From positions 1-40,431 of the forward strand of contig DASWFI010000093.1 in the NCBI GenBank assembly GCA_036394315.1: 40,431 nt of DNA, in the 5' to 3' direction. Position 1 is the stretch's first letter. Every line of letters starts with the position of its first letter. The DNA comes from DASWFI01 sp036394315. Lineage in GTDB: Bacteria > Patescibacteriota > Doudnabacteria > UBA920 > O2-02-FULL-48-8. Under the pieces are notes generated by a model. That model worked only from the letters and a program-made list of their open reading frames with translations, was not told the origin of the DNA and made no database searches. Shown piece after piece: positions 22,171 through 31,516 of the stretch. Both the position numbers and the translations under genes were made by a program.

Positions 22171-23307
22171 ATGTTTAATTTAACTTACAAAAGTTGCGAC
22201 ATAATGAAGAAGACAAAGGACACTTTGACTTCTCAGTTGACGACAGTTGAAAAGACAGATTTAGTTGCTCGCATCGCAACTATGGGTGTTACTCATATTG
22301 CAATTTCTGTTGTCATGGATGACAACGCCAGACTTATTTCTGTCGGTAGTACCACTCCTTCTCCAAGAACGGTTGAGTCGGAGACTCAAGATTGGTGCAG
22401 TATTATTCATGCTCAACCCAATGTTTATGGGTCAGGAACTTATGGCGGATTTTTAAAAGTTATTCATCGCGGAGCATTCTGCGGAATAGAAAATATCTGG
22501 GGCTTTCCTTTTGATACTGGAACGGCTCTAGGAACGGCAGCCTCTTCCGCTGCGGATGGAAATACTACCTGGTGTGGGCGTTATTATCGATACTTAAATA
22601 ATCACGTCGGAACACGTGTCGCTACCGGAGACGTATTTGCTCCAATTCCAGAAGGAACTACTAATGCTTTTGGGGCCAACTTCTTTACCAACCAAGCTGG
22701 ATACATGTCCTTGTTTCCCCAGCTTAATACCATAACAAGCACTTATGCAACTGCTCAGAATGTAACTTTAACTTTTATGTCGCATAATAATTTTTCAGAG
22801 GCAGCTAGTGGATGGTTAGCTTCTTCTCTTTTTAGTAATCAAAGTATGGTTGGAGCCGACTACTACGGTCAACGTCGAGGAGCCTTGTTTAATAAACCGT
22901 CTGATTACGTAAATGATTGGGCGCAACTTTATCTGGGCAAAGACTGGGATGGTATTGGCAATAATGGTTGCGCCGGTGTCAACCAGTTCTGGGGCGAATG
23001 GGGAGACTTACCTAATGCTATGTCAACATCCGCTGCTCTAACTGAAGAGAATCGCCTGGCTTTTCTTATTCAATTTTATAAATCACTTAGAGATAGTCTT
23101 GTGTCACCAAATGGTCATCTAGTCGGTTTTAACAACTGGGGCGGTTGGGAAGGCCAAAATACTTCGCTTTTGTATAAAGATAGCGACGGTAAATACCAGT
23201 TAAACGCCAGAGGTAAAATTTTGCAGTCGTTCTTTATAAATAATGGTGGCACAACTCGCGTGCCTGTGGTTACGGCTGGAACCGCTATTGATTCATATAC
23301 CTATTAA
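22171..23307 (+). CDS. TIM-barrel glycosidase-like virion protein
   Basis: I start it at ATG 22171 because earlier in-frame sequence lies in the GH5 gene. The 378-residue protein has a barrel-like succession: VTHIAISVVMDDN, GGFLKVIHRGAF, VFAPIPEGTTN with Glu161, VTLTFMSHNNF, MVGADYYGQ and NQFWGEWGDLP with Glu276. Two Glu at the ends of strands four and seven fit a clan GH-A-type hydrolase, but the family is not clear to me. It ends with a short Thr/Val tail. It probably works with the upstream enzyme on host surface sugar. Confidence 0.6.
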   Translation: MFNLTYKSCDIMKKTKDTLTSQLTTVEKTDLVARIATMGVTHIAISVVMDDNARLISVGSTTPSPRTVESETQDWCSIIHAQPNVYGSGTYGGFLKVIHRGAFCGIENIWGFPFDTGTALGTAASSAADGNTTWCGRYYRYLNNHVGTRVATGDVFAPIPEGTTNAFGANFFTNQAGYMSLFPQLNTITSTYATAQNVTLTFMSHNNFSEAASGWLASSLFSNQSMVGADYYGQRRGALFNKPSDYVNDWAQLYLGKDWDGIGNNGCAGVNQFWGEWGDLPNAMSTSAALTEENRLAFLIQFYKSLRDSLVSPNGHLVGFNNWGGWEGQNTSLLYKDSDGKYQLNARGKILQSFFINNGGTTRVPVVTAGTAIDSYTY

Positions 23308-23579
23308 TGAAACTTATTAGTCCTAAAGAAGTGAATACCCAAAATCAAATCGCTAAAACAGCGGTAGTGGAAGAATTGGCGCATTATCAGAGTCTCTTAA
23401 AGGGAGCCAGAGAAACTTACGAGGAGTTAAAAGAAAGAATAGATCCGATAAAAGAAAAGTTAGAAAAAGATTTTTTGATATTTGTCAATATGATTCAATT
23501 GAAACGGTCAAAGTTGTTAAAAGAATTAAATGAATTAGAAAATGAGTTAGAAAAAAGGAAACGGATACTTTATAAATAA
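23307..23579 (+). CDS. Coiled-coil protein, 90 aa
   Basis: It is almost entirely charged helix (YEELKERIDPIKEKLEKDFL, then KLLKELNELENELEKRKRIL), so a coiled coil over residues 25-88 is likely. It starts in a TAATG overlap with the glycosidase gene. It may be a small trimeric or dimeric linker in the virion. No family. Confidence 0.6.
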   Translation: MKLISPKEVNTQNQIAKTAVVEELAHYQSLLKGARETYEELKERIDPIKEKLEKDFLIFVNMIQLKRSKLLKELNELENELEKRKRILYK

Positions 23580-23597
23580 TTAAGGGAGAATAAATAT

Positions 23598-24761
23598 ACG
23601 CTAAGTTATACCGGCAGACGCCAACAATGGCAAGACATTACAAACGCCTCAGATATCAATACCCTAAATTTAGGGGATCGTTTAATGAACCAATCGGAAA
23701 AGCGAATTTTGGCTTCTAAAGACTGGCCGTTTTTGGAAAAAGAAGACAAATCGTTAGTCACTGTTGCAAACCAGCAAAATTACAACATGCCTCAGATTAA
23801 CGGCAAGTTTAAAAGCATGTACATCACGGTTTCGAATTTTCGTTGGGTACCAAGACTGATCACGCTTCGAGATGAATGGGATCGGATTAACTTAGTGTCT
23901 TACACCGCCGACATCCCTTTATTCTTTTATATCTTTGGCGGGCAGGTTTGGATCTGGCCAACTCCGGCCACGTCAGGCAACGGCATTGGATTGATTTATA
24001 AAAAGATTGTCAAAGACTTGACCCTTGCCGATTACATAACTGGCTCGATTACGACAGCGACCAATGGCACGAGACAAATCGTTGCCACTGGGACTGCTTT
24101 TACCCAACAAATGGGGGGTCGATATTTAAGAATTACCGATTCTAATTCCGCCAACACCGGCGATGGGTTTTGGTATGAGGTCAATAATTTAATCAGCATC
24201 TTTACCATAACTATTGCGACACCCGCCGTGATTACTGCGACCAATCATGGCTTGGTTGCCAACGATGTTATTAATTTTACAACGACCGGAGCCCTGCCCA
24301 CAGGACTTTCTACTGGGACGAATTATTACGTCTTATCCACCGGTTTAACTGCTAATGCCTTCCAGGTCTCTGCCAGTGCTGGAGGTGCTGCTATTAACAC
24401 GTCCGGCGTTCAATCTGGCGTGCATACGATATTAAATATCAGTGCCACAACTTTATCGTTAGTTCGCAATTATACTGGTAATTCAATTGCTTCTGGGACG
24501 GCGGTTTATACTCTAGGCCAGATGTCAGCTTTTCCCGAAGGCTATACCGACCTGCCTGTTTGGGATGCCGCCCGCCAGTACTTTGCCACGGTCTCGCCAG
24601 ATAAGACTAAATTTGAGCTCTACAACGGATTGTTTAAAGGCCTATACCAACAGATGGATGATGAACAATCCGACAAACAAGCCTCACCTGTCCTTGATTC
24701 TGGTGAATCACCGTATGTTATCGTAAATCCAAATTTATTAATTTCTAATACTGGCCCATAA
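23598..24761 (+). CDS. Head-tail connector/adaptor-like protein (start not ATG)
   Basis: The first ATG in frame is 23685, but the frame is open and protein-like from 23598: LSYTGRRQQWQDITNASDI precedes it. No ATG, GTG or TTG exists there. ACG at 23598 lies nine bases after a strong AAGGGAG, so I take it as a near-cognate start. The body (DWPFLEKEDKSLVTVANQQN, FRWVPRLITLRDEWDRI, PLFFYIFGGQVWIWPTP) resembles podovirus connector proteins. Residues about 195-270 are an inserted beta-domain (TNHGLVANDVINFTTTGALP) common in tail proteins. The C-terminus resumes with DLPVWDAARQYFATVSPDKT. Confidence 0.7.
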   Translation, partial: TLSYTGRRQQWQDITNASDINTLNLGDRLMNQSEKRILASKDWPFLEKEDKSLVTVANQQNYNMPQINGKFKSMYITVSNFRWVPRLITLRDEWDRINLVSYTADIPLFFYIFGGQVWIWPTPATSGNGIGLIYKKIVKDLTLADYITGSITTATNGTRQIVATGTAFTQQMGGRYLRITDSNSANTGDGFWYEVNNLISIFTITIATPAVITATNHGLVANDVINFTTTGALPTGLSTGTNYYVLSTGLTANAFQVSASAGGAAINTSGVQSGVHTILNISATTLSLVRNYTGNSIASGTAVYTLGQMSAFPEGYTDLPVWDAARQYFATVSPDKTKFELYNGLFKGLYQQMDDEQSDKQASPVLDSGESPYVIVNPNLLISNTGP

Positions 24762-24765
24762 TTTT

Positions 24766-25254
24766 ATGAAATATATTGAATTAACTCAAAATAAAAAAAC
24801 CATTGTAGATGATGAAAATTTTGATTTCCTGAGTCAATGGAAATGGTTTTGCCATACAGATAAACATGGAAATTTATATGCTCAACGAACCCAATGGATT
24901 AAGGGTTCTAAAGGAAAATCGAATAAAATCTATATGCATCGTTTGATTATGGAAGCTCCTAAGAATAAGGAAGTAGACCATATAGATGGAAATGGATTAA
25001 ATAATGTCCTAAGTAACTTACGATTATGCTATAAAAAACAAAATCTTTTTAATAGTAAGCCTCATAAGAATAGTTTATCCAAATTTAAGGGTGTAACAAA
25101 ATTTCCTAATAATAAGAAGTGGATTGCTCAAATCTGTATAAATCATAAAACAAGGAACTTAGGAAGCTATGATAATGAAAATCAAGCCGCTCTTGCTTAC
25201 AATCAAGCCGCCAAACAATTTTTTGGTCAATTTGCTTATTTAAATAAAATCTAA
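24766..25254 (+). CDS. HNH homing endonuclease with AP2 domain
   Basis: The 162-residue product begins MKYIELTQNKKTIVDDENFD, like the gene at 8389. It has an HNH core (IYMHRLIMEAPKNKEVDHID, then GNGLNNVLSNLRLC) and an AP2-type C-terminus (SKFKGVTKFPNNKKWIAQIC ... QAALAYNQAAKQFFGQFAYL). It is inserted between connector and propeller genes and its stop overlaps the next ATG as TAATG, so it fits the operon without breaking it. It is the second of three related copies. Confidence 0.93.
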   Translation: MKYIELTQNKKTIVDDENFDFLSQWKWFCHTDKHGNLYAQRTQWIKGSKGKSNKIYMHRLIMEAPKNKEVDHIDGNGLNNVLSNLRLCYKKQNLFNSKPHKNSLSKFKGVTKFPNNKKWIAQICINHKTRNLGSYDNENQAALAYNQAAKQFFGQFAYLNKI

Positions 25255-26855
25255 TGGCAATCCTAAAATTAAGAATCGACTCGATATTAAATGGATGGAG
25301 TCCTGCGATGTATTTCAATATGAAAGGGACATACAATTCGTCTCTTGCGATAGATCCGGACTTCCCAATCAGTTCTACTGATATTAGAACTTCCGGTTTA
25401 GCCGTCCCTATCGGTTATTCCAAATTCTCCGGAGTCAACGTCAATGCTCCGATAATCAACATCATCACCAATCCGAAAAATACCTTGACTTATGTTGTTT
25501 TAAATAACGGACGGTTGATTTCTTATAATTCAGCTTTGGGTGTGGAAACCTTAATTGCCCCTGCGGCGGGTGGAACTTGCTCGGGAGCTGCTTACTATAA
25601 TAATTATATTTATCTACTAGGTACTTCCACTGGCACTGATGTTTCCCGTTATGGCCCTTTAGACGGCGTTCCTGCGTTGACTGATACCGTGTGGACAGGG
25701 GCGACTTTGGGAACTCAGACAGCCTTAACTAATACGACTTACCCATCTTTTCGCGGGGTGGCTTTGCCTAATCATTGGGCTCAATATAATCCAGGCGATA
25801 ACGCCTTATACTTTTGTGACTTTAAAAATGGCCAAGGGTATTTAAATAAGATCAAAACCACTCGGGTTACTAATGAAGGCGATACCAACAGCGGTTCAGC
25901 TTACCAAGTTTTGGCTTTGCCTTTTGGTTATTACCCCATGGATCTAGTCAATTACAATATTAATGATTTAGCTATTGTCGGTTTTCAATCGACCGATACC
26001 GTAGTTAATCAAGGCAATGGTTGGTTGATTTTGTGGGATACGACTAATACTTCTGGTTTCTACCGCAATATTCCCTTAGCTGATCCATTTGCCACGGCGA
26101 TCGACGATGTCAATGGCAAGTTGCTGGTTTTTTCTGGTAACGCTCAAAGTGGTATGAGAATTTCTCATTATGTCGGCGGCGATTCTTTGCATGAAATTGT
26201 TTACCAAGAAGAAGGTTACTCGCCTTTTCCTGGAGCAATTGACGCTAAAGGTAATCGGGTTGTTTGGGGTAGTTGGATAACTTACCCTGTAGCTTCAAGC
26301 GTGGTTTTTGGATTTAACTCTAAAAATGTCCGACTCTCCCAGGAACCAGTGCCTATCCATGCGGTTATGACTCCTTCTACTTCAGGTGTTAGTCAAATTG
26401 TGACGGCTTTAAAATTCGCCCAGCAATCTTCAAACGTCGCCCCGAAAATGGTCGTCGGTTGGCATGATGGTACACCGGCGAACGGATTGGATAAATATTC
26501 ATCTTCGGCGACTCTAGGCTCAACACTCCGTTTTATGTTTAATATCGGCAGAAAATTTAGGATCATGAAATTAAGGATTCCTTTAGCCGGACTCGTGGAT
26601 GCCAATACCCAAATTACTACAACTTTATATAACGATGACGCTTCCCATACAATCGCGTCTTTGCCGGTAATCAATAACGCGACTTATGGCGGCCGGAGAA
26701 AAATTATTATGAAAATGCCAGGTTTAGCTTTTGATGTTACCGGTTCAAATAATTTTATCTTGGAGTTCGTTTGGGGATTAACTACTCCGATCCCAATTTC
26801 ATTTCCAATCCTAATGGATTGTGAAGTGGAAGATGATGAGCCGGACAGTTTCTAA
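25254..26855 (+). CDS. Tail protein, beta-propeller-like, 533 aa
   Basis: Repeated blade-like units are visible: TYVVLNNGRLISYNSALGVE, AAYYNNYIYLLGTSTGTDVS, DNALYFCDFKNGQGYLNKIK, DDVNGKLLVFSGNAQSGMRI and DAKGNRVVWGSW. These alternate short strands with Asn/Gly/Asp turns, as in propellers. The C-terminal domain (LRFMFNIGRKFRIMKLRIPL ... FDVTGSNNFILEFVWG) is a jelly-roll-like sandwich. In podoviruses, propeller proteins form the tail nozzle or hub next to the connector. The role is inferred from position and pattern; no catalytic residues are recognised. Confidence 0.65.
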   Translation: MAILKLRIDSILNGWSPAMYFNMKGTYNSSLAIDPDFPISSTDIRTSGLAVPIGYSKFSGVNVNAPIINIITNPKNTLTYVVLNNGRLISYNSALGVETLIAPAAGGTCSGAAYYNNYIYLLGTSTGTDVSRYGPLDGVPALTDTVWTGATLGTQTALTNTTYPSFRGVALPNHWAQYNPGDNALYFCDFKNGQGYLNKIKTTRVTNEGDTNSGSAYQVLALPFGYYPMDLVNYNINDLAIVGFQSTDTVVNQGNGWLILWDTTNTSGFYRNIPLADPFATAIDDVNGKLLVFSGNAQSGMRISHYVGGDSLHEIVYQEEGYSPFPGAIDAKGNRVVWGSWITYPVASSVVFGFNSKNVRLSQEPVPIHAVMTPSTSGVSQIVTALKFAQQSSNVAPKMVVGWHDGTPANGLDKYSSSATLGSTLRFMFNIGRKFRIMKLRIPLAGLVDANTQITTTLYNDDASHTIASLPVINNATYGGRRKIIMKMPGLAFDVTGSNNFILEFVWGLTTPIPISFPILMDCEVEDDEPDSF

Positions 26856-26861
26856 AAAATT

Positions 26862-29222
26862 ATGAAAGAAAAACACGACATTTATTATCTCGACGGCCCA
26901 CTTCATCAAACCGAGGAGACTTATTTAATTCCTCCAAAAGTGGTAGAGCCATTTGACCAAGGCGATTTTGACCATCTTTTAAGCCAGAAATTGACTAATT
27001 TGATCTTTAAAATGCGTATTCAGCGAGGTTATATTCAAACCGGTGCCGGATCAAACAGTGGAGGGATTAACACCGCCCAAGTTGCTTCTGATATTGTTTT
27101 CTGGGCTGGTAAAGACCAGTCAAACCGCGTTACTGCCCCGTTTCGAGTAACAGCGGCAGGGAATGTCACAGTCAATAATATTACTATCGGGACAACTATT
27201 GTGACAGCGGCTACAACTGATAATCTCCAAACAGCGATTAATACCTTGAATACTGCGGGTGGCGGGACATTATATTTACAAACAGGGACATATACTTTAG
27301 GTTCGTCCTTAACTCTATACTCCAATATTTCTATTATCGGCACCGGATCAGGGAACACTACGATAGATTTCAATACCACGGCCAATAATGCAACAATGAC
27401 CGGAACTTCTGTTTATACAACAGGCACGATTGCTTCCATCGGGGGTGGAGTAAATGTCGTCGGTTCGGGGACTACTTGGACGGCGGCCATGATCGGACAG
27501 CAGATTTTTATAAACAACAGGTGGTACATAATTGTAAATGTTGTTGATGCAACTCATCTAACTCTGGCCACTGGTTACGCCGATGGCGCGACTTTTGCAG
27601 GGACTTATAGAATCGCAACCCCGATAAAAAATGTGACTTTAACCGGAATGACAATTAAAAATTCTACGTTGACGGCTTTGGTCGGAACTGATGTAAGGGA
27701 TTTAAATTTAAATAATGTCGTTTTTGTCAGTAATAATAAAGGGTTTTCTTTGACCAATTTAATGAATATCGGAGCTAATCAGGTCACATCTGCGTCTTCG
27801 ACTTCCAACGGTTTTGAACTAACTAACGGTTCGTTCTGTAATTTCCTTCAGGTTGCCGCAGTTTCTAACGGCGGGTCGGGAGCGGTATTGAACAACATTA
27901 AATCTTCGCCCTTTTATTTCTCTGCGGCCGATTCCAACACCGTGGACGGCTACAACTGCACTTCAGTCACTAACTGCGTCTTTGAAATAGAGGCGGCTTC
28001 TAACACGGGGATCGGTATTCAGTTTGTTTCCGGCTGCAATAATAATTTCATCACAGAATCTTTGATAACTTCCAATATATCCGATGGTATTAAACTTACA
28101 GCCTCGTCATCCAATAATACTATCGGTGGCGCGATTAACATTACCGGCTCCGGTGGCTGGGGTATAAACATCGCCAACGCCAACGACAATAACAATACGA
28201 TCATCGTTCCTTACTTTGCGACTAATACTTCGGGAAATCTTCAGGATCTAGGCACAGGGACAAACCAAGTTCTAACTGCTATTTCATCAAATTCCCAGAC
28301 ATTTACCGCCAATGGCACGTGGACAAAACCAAGTGGAATTACAGCGGTGCAGGTGACTTGTATTGGGGCGGGTGGGGGAGGTGGAGGTGGAGCATCAAAT
28401 TCAGCCGCAACCGGTGGAGGTGGTGGTGGTGGAGGTGGATTTTATGGAACAAGAATTTTTAAAGCTTCCGATTTAGGAGCGACCGTTGCTGTAACTGTTG
28501 GAAGCGGGGGAACGGCAGGTGCCGGTGGAACAGGTGGATTAAACAACGCTGCGGGTGGAGGGGCGGGTGGGAATAGTTTATTTGGCACGGTCCTAACTGC
28601 TTACGGTGGTGGGGGTGGGGGAGCTGGAAATCAAGCTGGAAACGCTCCAGGCGGAGGCGGCGGGGGTGGCTCAGGCGGAGTTGGACCAAATGGAGTTAAT
28701 AACACAGCAACTATCGGCGGGGTTCCAGCAACTGGAACAGGAAATGGAATTAACGGCCAGGGCGGTGGAAGTATTATTGTCTCACCTTACAATGGTTCCA
28801 ATTCAGAATTTGGTGGTGGTGGAGGCGGAAATTCTTTTAACGATGTAACAATGGGTCCAGGTGGATCATCCTTATTTGGGGCTGCGGGTGGAGGTGGCGG
28901 GGGATATCATGATGGAATAAATGCTCGAGCAGGCGGAGTTGGTGGTAATGTTCAATCTTATGTAGCAGGTGGAGGTGGTGGCGGGGGAGCGTCTGGTAAT
29001 CCAGGAGTAGTTGGCACGGCAGGCATGGCAGGCACTTCCTTATTATGTGGCACAGGCGGCGGCGGCGGAGGAGCCTCTACAGGAGCTAGTGCAGGCGGTG
29101 CAGGCGGTGCAGGCGGTGCTATCGGTGGTGGCGGCGGAGGGGGTGGAGCGAATAGGAATAGCGGTGCAGGCGGAGCTGGGGGAGTGGGTGGTCGGGGAGA
29201 AATTCGAATTATCGCTTGGTAG
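26862..29222 (+). CDS. Tail fibre: beta-helix with polyglycine C-terminal domain
   Basis: The 786-residue protein has an N-terminal virion-attachment part (1-100), then a right-handed beta-helix region with pectate-lyase-like start (TDNLQTAINTLNTAGGGTLY, then LTLYSNISIIGTGSGNTTID; DVRDLNLNNVVFVSNNKGFS). From about residue 480, FTANGTWTKPSGITAVQVTC leads into roughly 300 residues made mostly of Gly runs. Glycine-rich domains of this form build polyglycine-II sandwiches in phage receptor-binding tips, with sequence-variable loops between the Gly runs. It is the best candidate for receptor binding. Confidence 0.85.
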   Translation: MKEKHDIYYLDGPLHQTEETYLIPPKVVEPFDQGDFDHLLSQKLTNLIFKMRIQRGYIQTGAGSNSGGINTAQVASDIVFWAGKDQSNRVTAPFRVTAAGNVTVNNITIGTTIVTAATTDNLQTAINTLNTAGGGTLYLQTGTYTLGSSLTLYSNISIIGTGSGNTTIDFNTTANNATMTGTSVYTTGTIASIGGGVNVVGSGTTWTAAMIGQQIFINNRWYIIVNVVDATHLTLATGYADGATFAGTYRIATPIKNVTLTGMTIKNSTLTALVGTDVRDLNLNNVVFVSNNKGFSLTNLMNIGANQVTSASSTSNGFELTNGSFCNFLQVAAVSNGGSGAVLNNIKSSPFYFSAADSNTVDGYNCTSVTNCVFEIEAASNTGIGIQFVSGCNNNFITESLITSNISDGIKLTASSSNNTIGGAINITGSGGWGINIANANDNNNTIIVPYFATNTSGNLQDLGTGTNQVLTAISSNSQTFTANGTWTKPSGITAVQVTCIGAGGGGGGGASNSAATGGGGGGGGGFYGTRIFKASDLGATVAVTVGSGGTAGAGGTGGLNNAAGGGAGGNSLFGTVLTAYGGGGGGAGNQAGNAPGGGGGGGSGGVGPNGVNNTATIGGVPATGTGNGINGQGGGSIIVSPYNGSNSEFGGGGGGNSFNDVTMGPGGSSLFGAAGGGGGGYHDGINARAGGVGGNVQSYVAGGGGGGGASGNPGVVGTAGMAGTSLLCGTGGGGGGASTGASAGGAGGAGGAIGGGGGGGGANRNSGAGGAGGVGGRGEIRIIAW

Positions 29223-29245
29223 ATATTGATAATTAATTAAAATCT

Positions 29246-31516
29246 ATGGCAGACCCAACAGGTCTAGGAACTACCGGTACTACCGGAACACAATCACCAA
29301 TTAGACCCAGTCCGATGCAATCGGACATGAGTAAGTTTGGAGTTAGTCTTTACCAAAATCAGGGTAGGGTTTTTGCCCATGAACAAGGTGGCTGGGGTCA
29401 GGGCGGCGGGGTCAGTGAAATTCTTAATCCTGGCGGACTGTCGCAGCATGGGATAGATATTGCTAAATTACCGACTTACCGGAATATGGACGAGCTCCAC
29501 GCGGCAGGTTTAAATCAAGCGAATACCGGCAAGGCCAATGTCAATGATTTATCGCAAATTATCGGTAAATATCAGGGTAATGTCGGCTCAGGAATGTGGG
29601 ACGCTAAAGGCCAGAATAACTACAATACGCCTGGTAATCCGTCAACGACTTTTGATCCTGCTGCCGCCAAATCTCAAGGTGACCCGAATTACGCCTGGGG
29701 CGGGAAATTTAACGTTCCTTCGGGGGGTGTTGATCCGAATGCTCAAAATGTCCGACCACCACAACCTTTAAATGCCAACCCGACCCAACAGACTCCACAA
29801 CCTCCTCAACCTCAACAACCATTCCGACCACGCGGAGCCAATGAAGATATGGGGGCTTACCTGCAGGCCAAACAATCAGCAGGTGGCTCTGGCAGTAATA
29901 TTGACTTCGGAGCCGGAGCGGGCAAACCACCACCAGTTAGACCGCCAGAACAGGTCATGGCCGCGGCAGACATCGGCTCTGATGCCAATAAAACCGGATC
30001 TACTCCAACTTCTGCAACCGGAGGCTATCAGCAACAAATTCAGGATGTGCAAAAGTTGGGTTCTCCGAGTCAAGCAGAACAGGATTTGCAGAAAAAAATA
30101 GATGCAATCGACGCTTCAGCCAGACAGGGTACGGTTAATGCTATGGGCGAACCTATTCCTTATTCGGTTAAATACGGTACAGCAAAAAATATAGAAGCTC
30201 AAAGCCAAGCTAATACTCAAAATTTAACTCAGCAATTAGGCACGTTGCAAAAAAATCGAATGGCTCAATTAGACGCGGCTAAAGCAGCACTGGGAATTTA
30301 TGCACCAAAAGAAATCCCGATGGGCGGAACCTTGACGCAATACAATCCTCAAACTGGTAAATACGATACTATCGGCGAAGGTCAAAGCTATAACTCTAAA
30401 CTGGCTTCAAGTTCAGTATTTAATCTATCACATTCCTATCCGGATGCTGGGATTTTGCCGACAGATGATCTAGCAACCGCGGAATACAAGGCAGCCCAAA
30501 GCCAGAGCTTTGCTAACAAACAAACGGCTACTGGAGCGATTGCAAACCCACTTACGGGGGAGATTAATTACTACGATAAAAAAGGCCCGACTTCAGCTGC
30601 TAGTCAAGGCTATACTCCGTCTCCTACCAAGCAAGGCGTAGCTCCATCATCGGGGACTAATTTTACATTGGGTTCCGATGGCAGAACAGTACTGGCCAAT
30701 GGCCGGCCAGTTGGTTTAGATGAATTTAGACAGCTTACAAATCAGACAGGATCAAAGACCGACTTCTCAATGGTTAAGGGTGGTGTAGCGCAACAAAAAA
30801 CGGCGGGAAGAATTTTCTCAAATCCTACCCCTTCCGCCTCCTCCAGTTCCTCGAATAAAACTGGATTAGACAGCATAAACTTTAATCCGAACAATTCTAA
30901 AGACGCTCAAGCCTTAACAATGTTCCAAAGCGGAGATACTAAGCCATCTCGGTTTCCAGGATTAAATGGGGATATTCAAGCCAGGGCCAGACAAATTGCA
31001 CAGGCATTAGGCTTAGGATCAAATTATAATTTATCATCTGGTAAGGCAGTCCAGGAAGCGATTGCTCAACAAACAAAATATGGGGCCAACTTGCAATCTG
31101 CTGTGACTACAGTTGATAAAAACCTCGGACTATTAACAGGGTTAATGGGTAAAGTGAATACTTCTGATTCGCCATTTATTAATGATCTGAATAAGGGTGT
31201 AAATAATCGAGTAATTACCAATGATGATAGAGTAGCCTTCACTACCGCCTTACAGACAGTCAGATCTGAATATGGAAGGATTCTCGCCCGTGGCGGCGTG
31301 CCTGATGATCGGACTGCCAATGATGCCGCTAAATTATTACCGGACAATATTTCTGGTAAGGCTTTACAAAGAGCTATTAATGTATTGAAATCCGAAGGTA
31401 AAAATGTTGTTTCAGGGAATCAAAGTACTATTGATTTCTTAAAGGGAATGGGCGCAACTCAATCGAATTCAGGAATAACGGGGACTAACGGACAATCAAT
31501 TGATCTTAAATTCTAA
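29246..31516 (+). CDS. Large internal-virion or tail protein, 756 aa
   Basis: The protein is hydrophilic and rich in Gln, Asn, Gly, Ser and Pro. It has a Pro/Gln linker near residues 170-200 (NPTQQTPQPPQPQQPFRPRG) and a helical region at about 265-350 (SPSQAEQDLQKKIDAIDASA ... LGTLQKNRMAQLDAAKAALG). The C-terminal domain from about 560 is helical (QARARQIAQALGLGSNYNLS ... LQTVRSEYGRILARGGVPDD). It lies downstream of the fibre, where podoviruses encode internal proteins ejected with DNA. No lysozyme or peptidase motif found. Confidence 0.55.
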   Translation: MADPTGLGTTGTTGTQSPIRPSPMQSDMSKFGVSLYQNQGRVFAHEQGGWGQGGGVSEILNPGGLSQHGIDIAKLPTYRNMDELHAAGLNQANTGKANVNDLSQIIGKYQGNVGSGMWDAKGQNNYNTPGNPSTTFDPAAAKSQGDPNYAWGGKFNVPSGGVDPNAQNVRPPQPLNANPTQQTPQPPQPQQPFRPRGANEDMGAYLQAKQSAGGSGSNIDFGAGAGKPPPVRPPEQVMAAADIGSDANKTGSTPTSATGGYQQQIQDVQKLGSPSQAEQDLQKKIDAIDASARQGTVNAMGEPIPYSVKYGTAKNIEAQSQANTQNLTQQLGTLQKNRMAQLDAAKAALGIYAPKEIPMGGTLTQYNPQTGKYDTIGEGQSYNSKLASSSVFNLSHSYPDAGILPTDDLATAEYKAAQSQSFANKQTATGAIANPLTGEINYYDKKGPTSAASQGYTPSPTKQGVAPSSGTNFTLGSDGRTVLANGRPVGLDEFRQLTNQTGSKTDFSMVKGGVAQQKTAGRIFSNPTPSASSSSSNKTGLDSINFNPNNSKDAQALTMFQSGDTKPSRFPGLNGDIQARARQIAQALGLGSNYNLSSGKAVQEAIAQQTKYGANLQSAVTTVDKNLGLLTGLMGKVNTSDSPFINDLNKGVNNRVITNDDRVAFTTALQTVRSEYGRILARGGVPDDRTANDAAKLLPDNISGKALQRAINVLKSEGKNVVSGNQSTIDFLKGMGATQSNSGITGTNGQSIDLKF

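Noticed and set aside
28372..29215. Dense GGTGGAGGT-type repeats as a possible repeat array or CRISPR
   Set aside because: They are codons for Gly runs in an open fibre gene, with no regular spacers or palindromic repeat.
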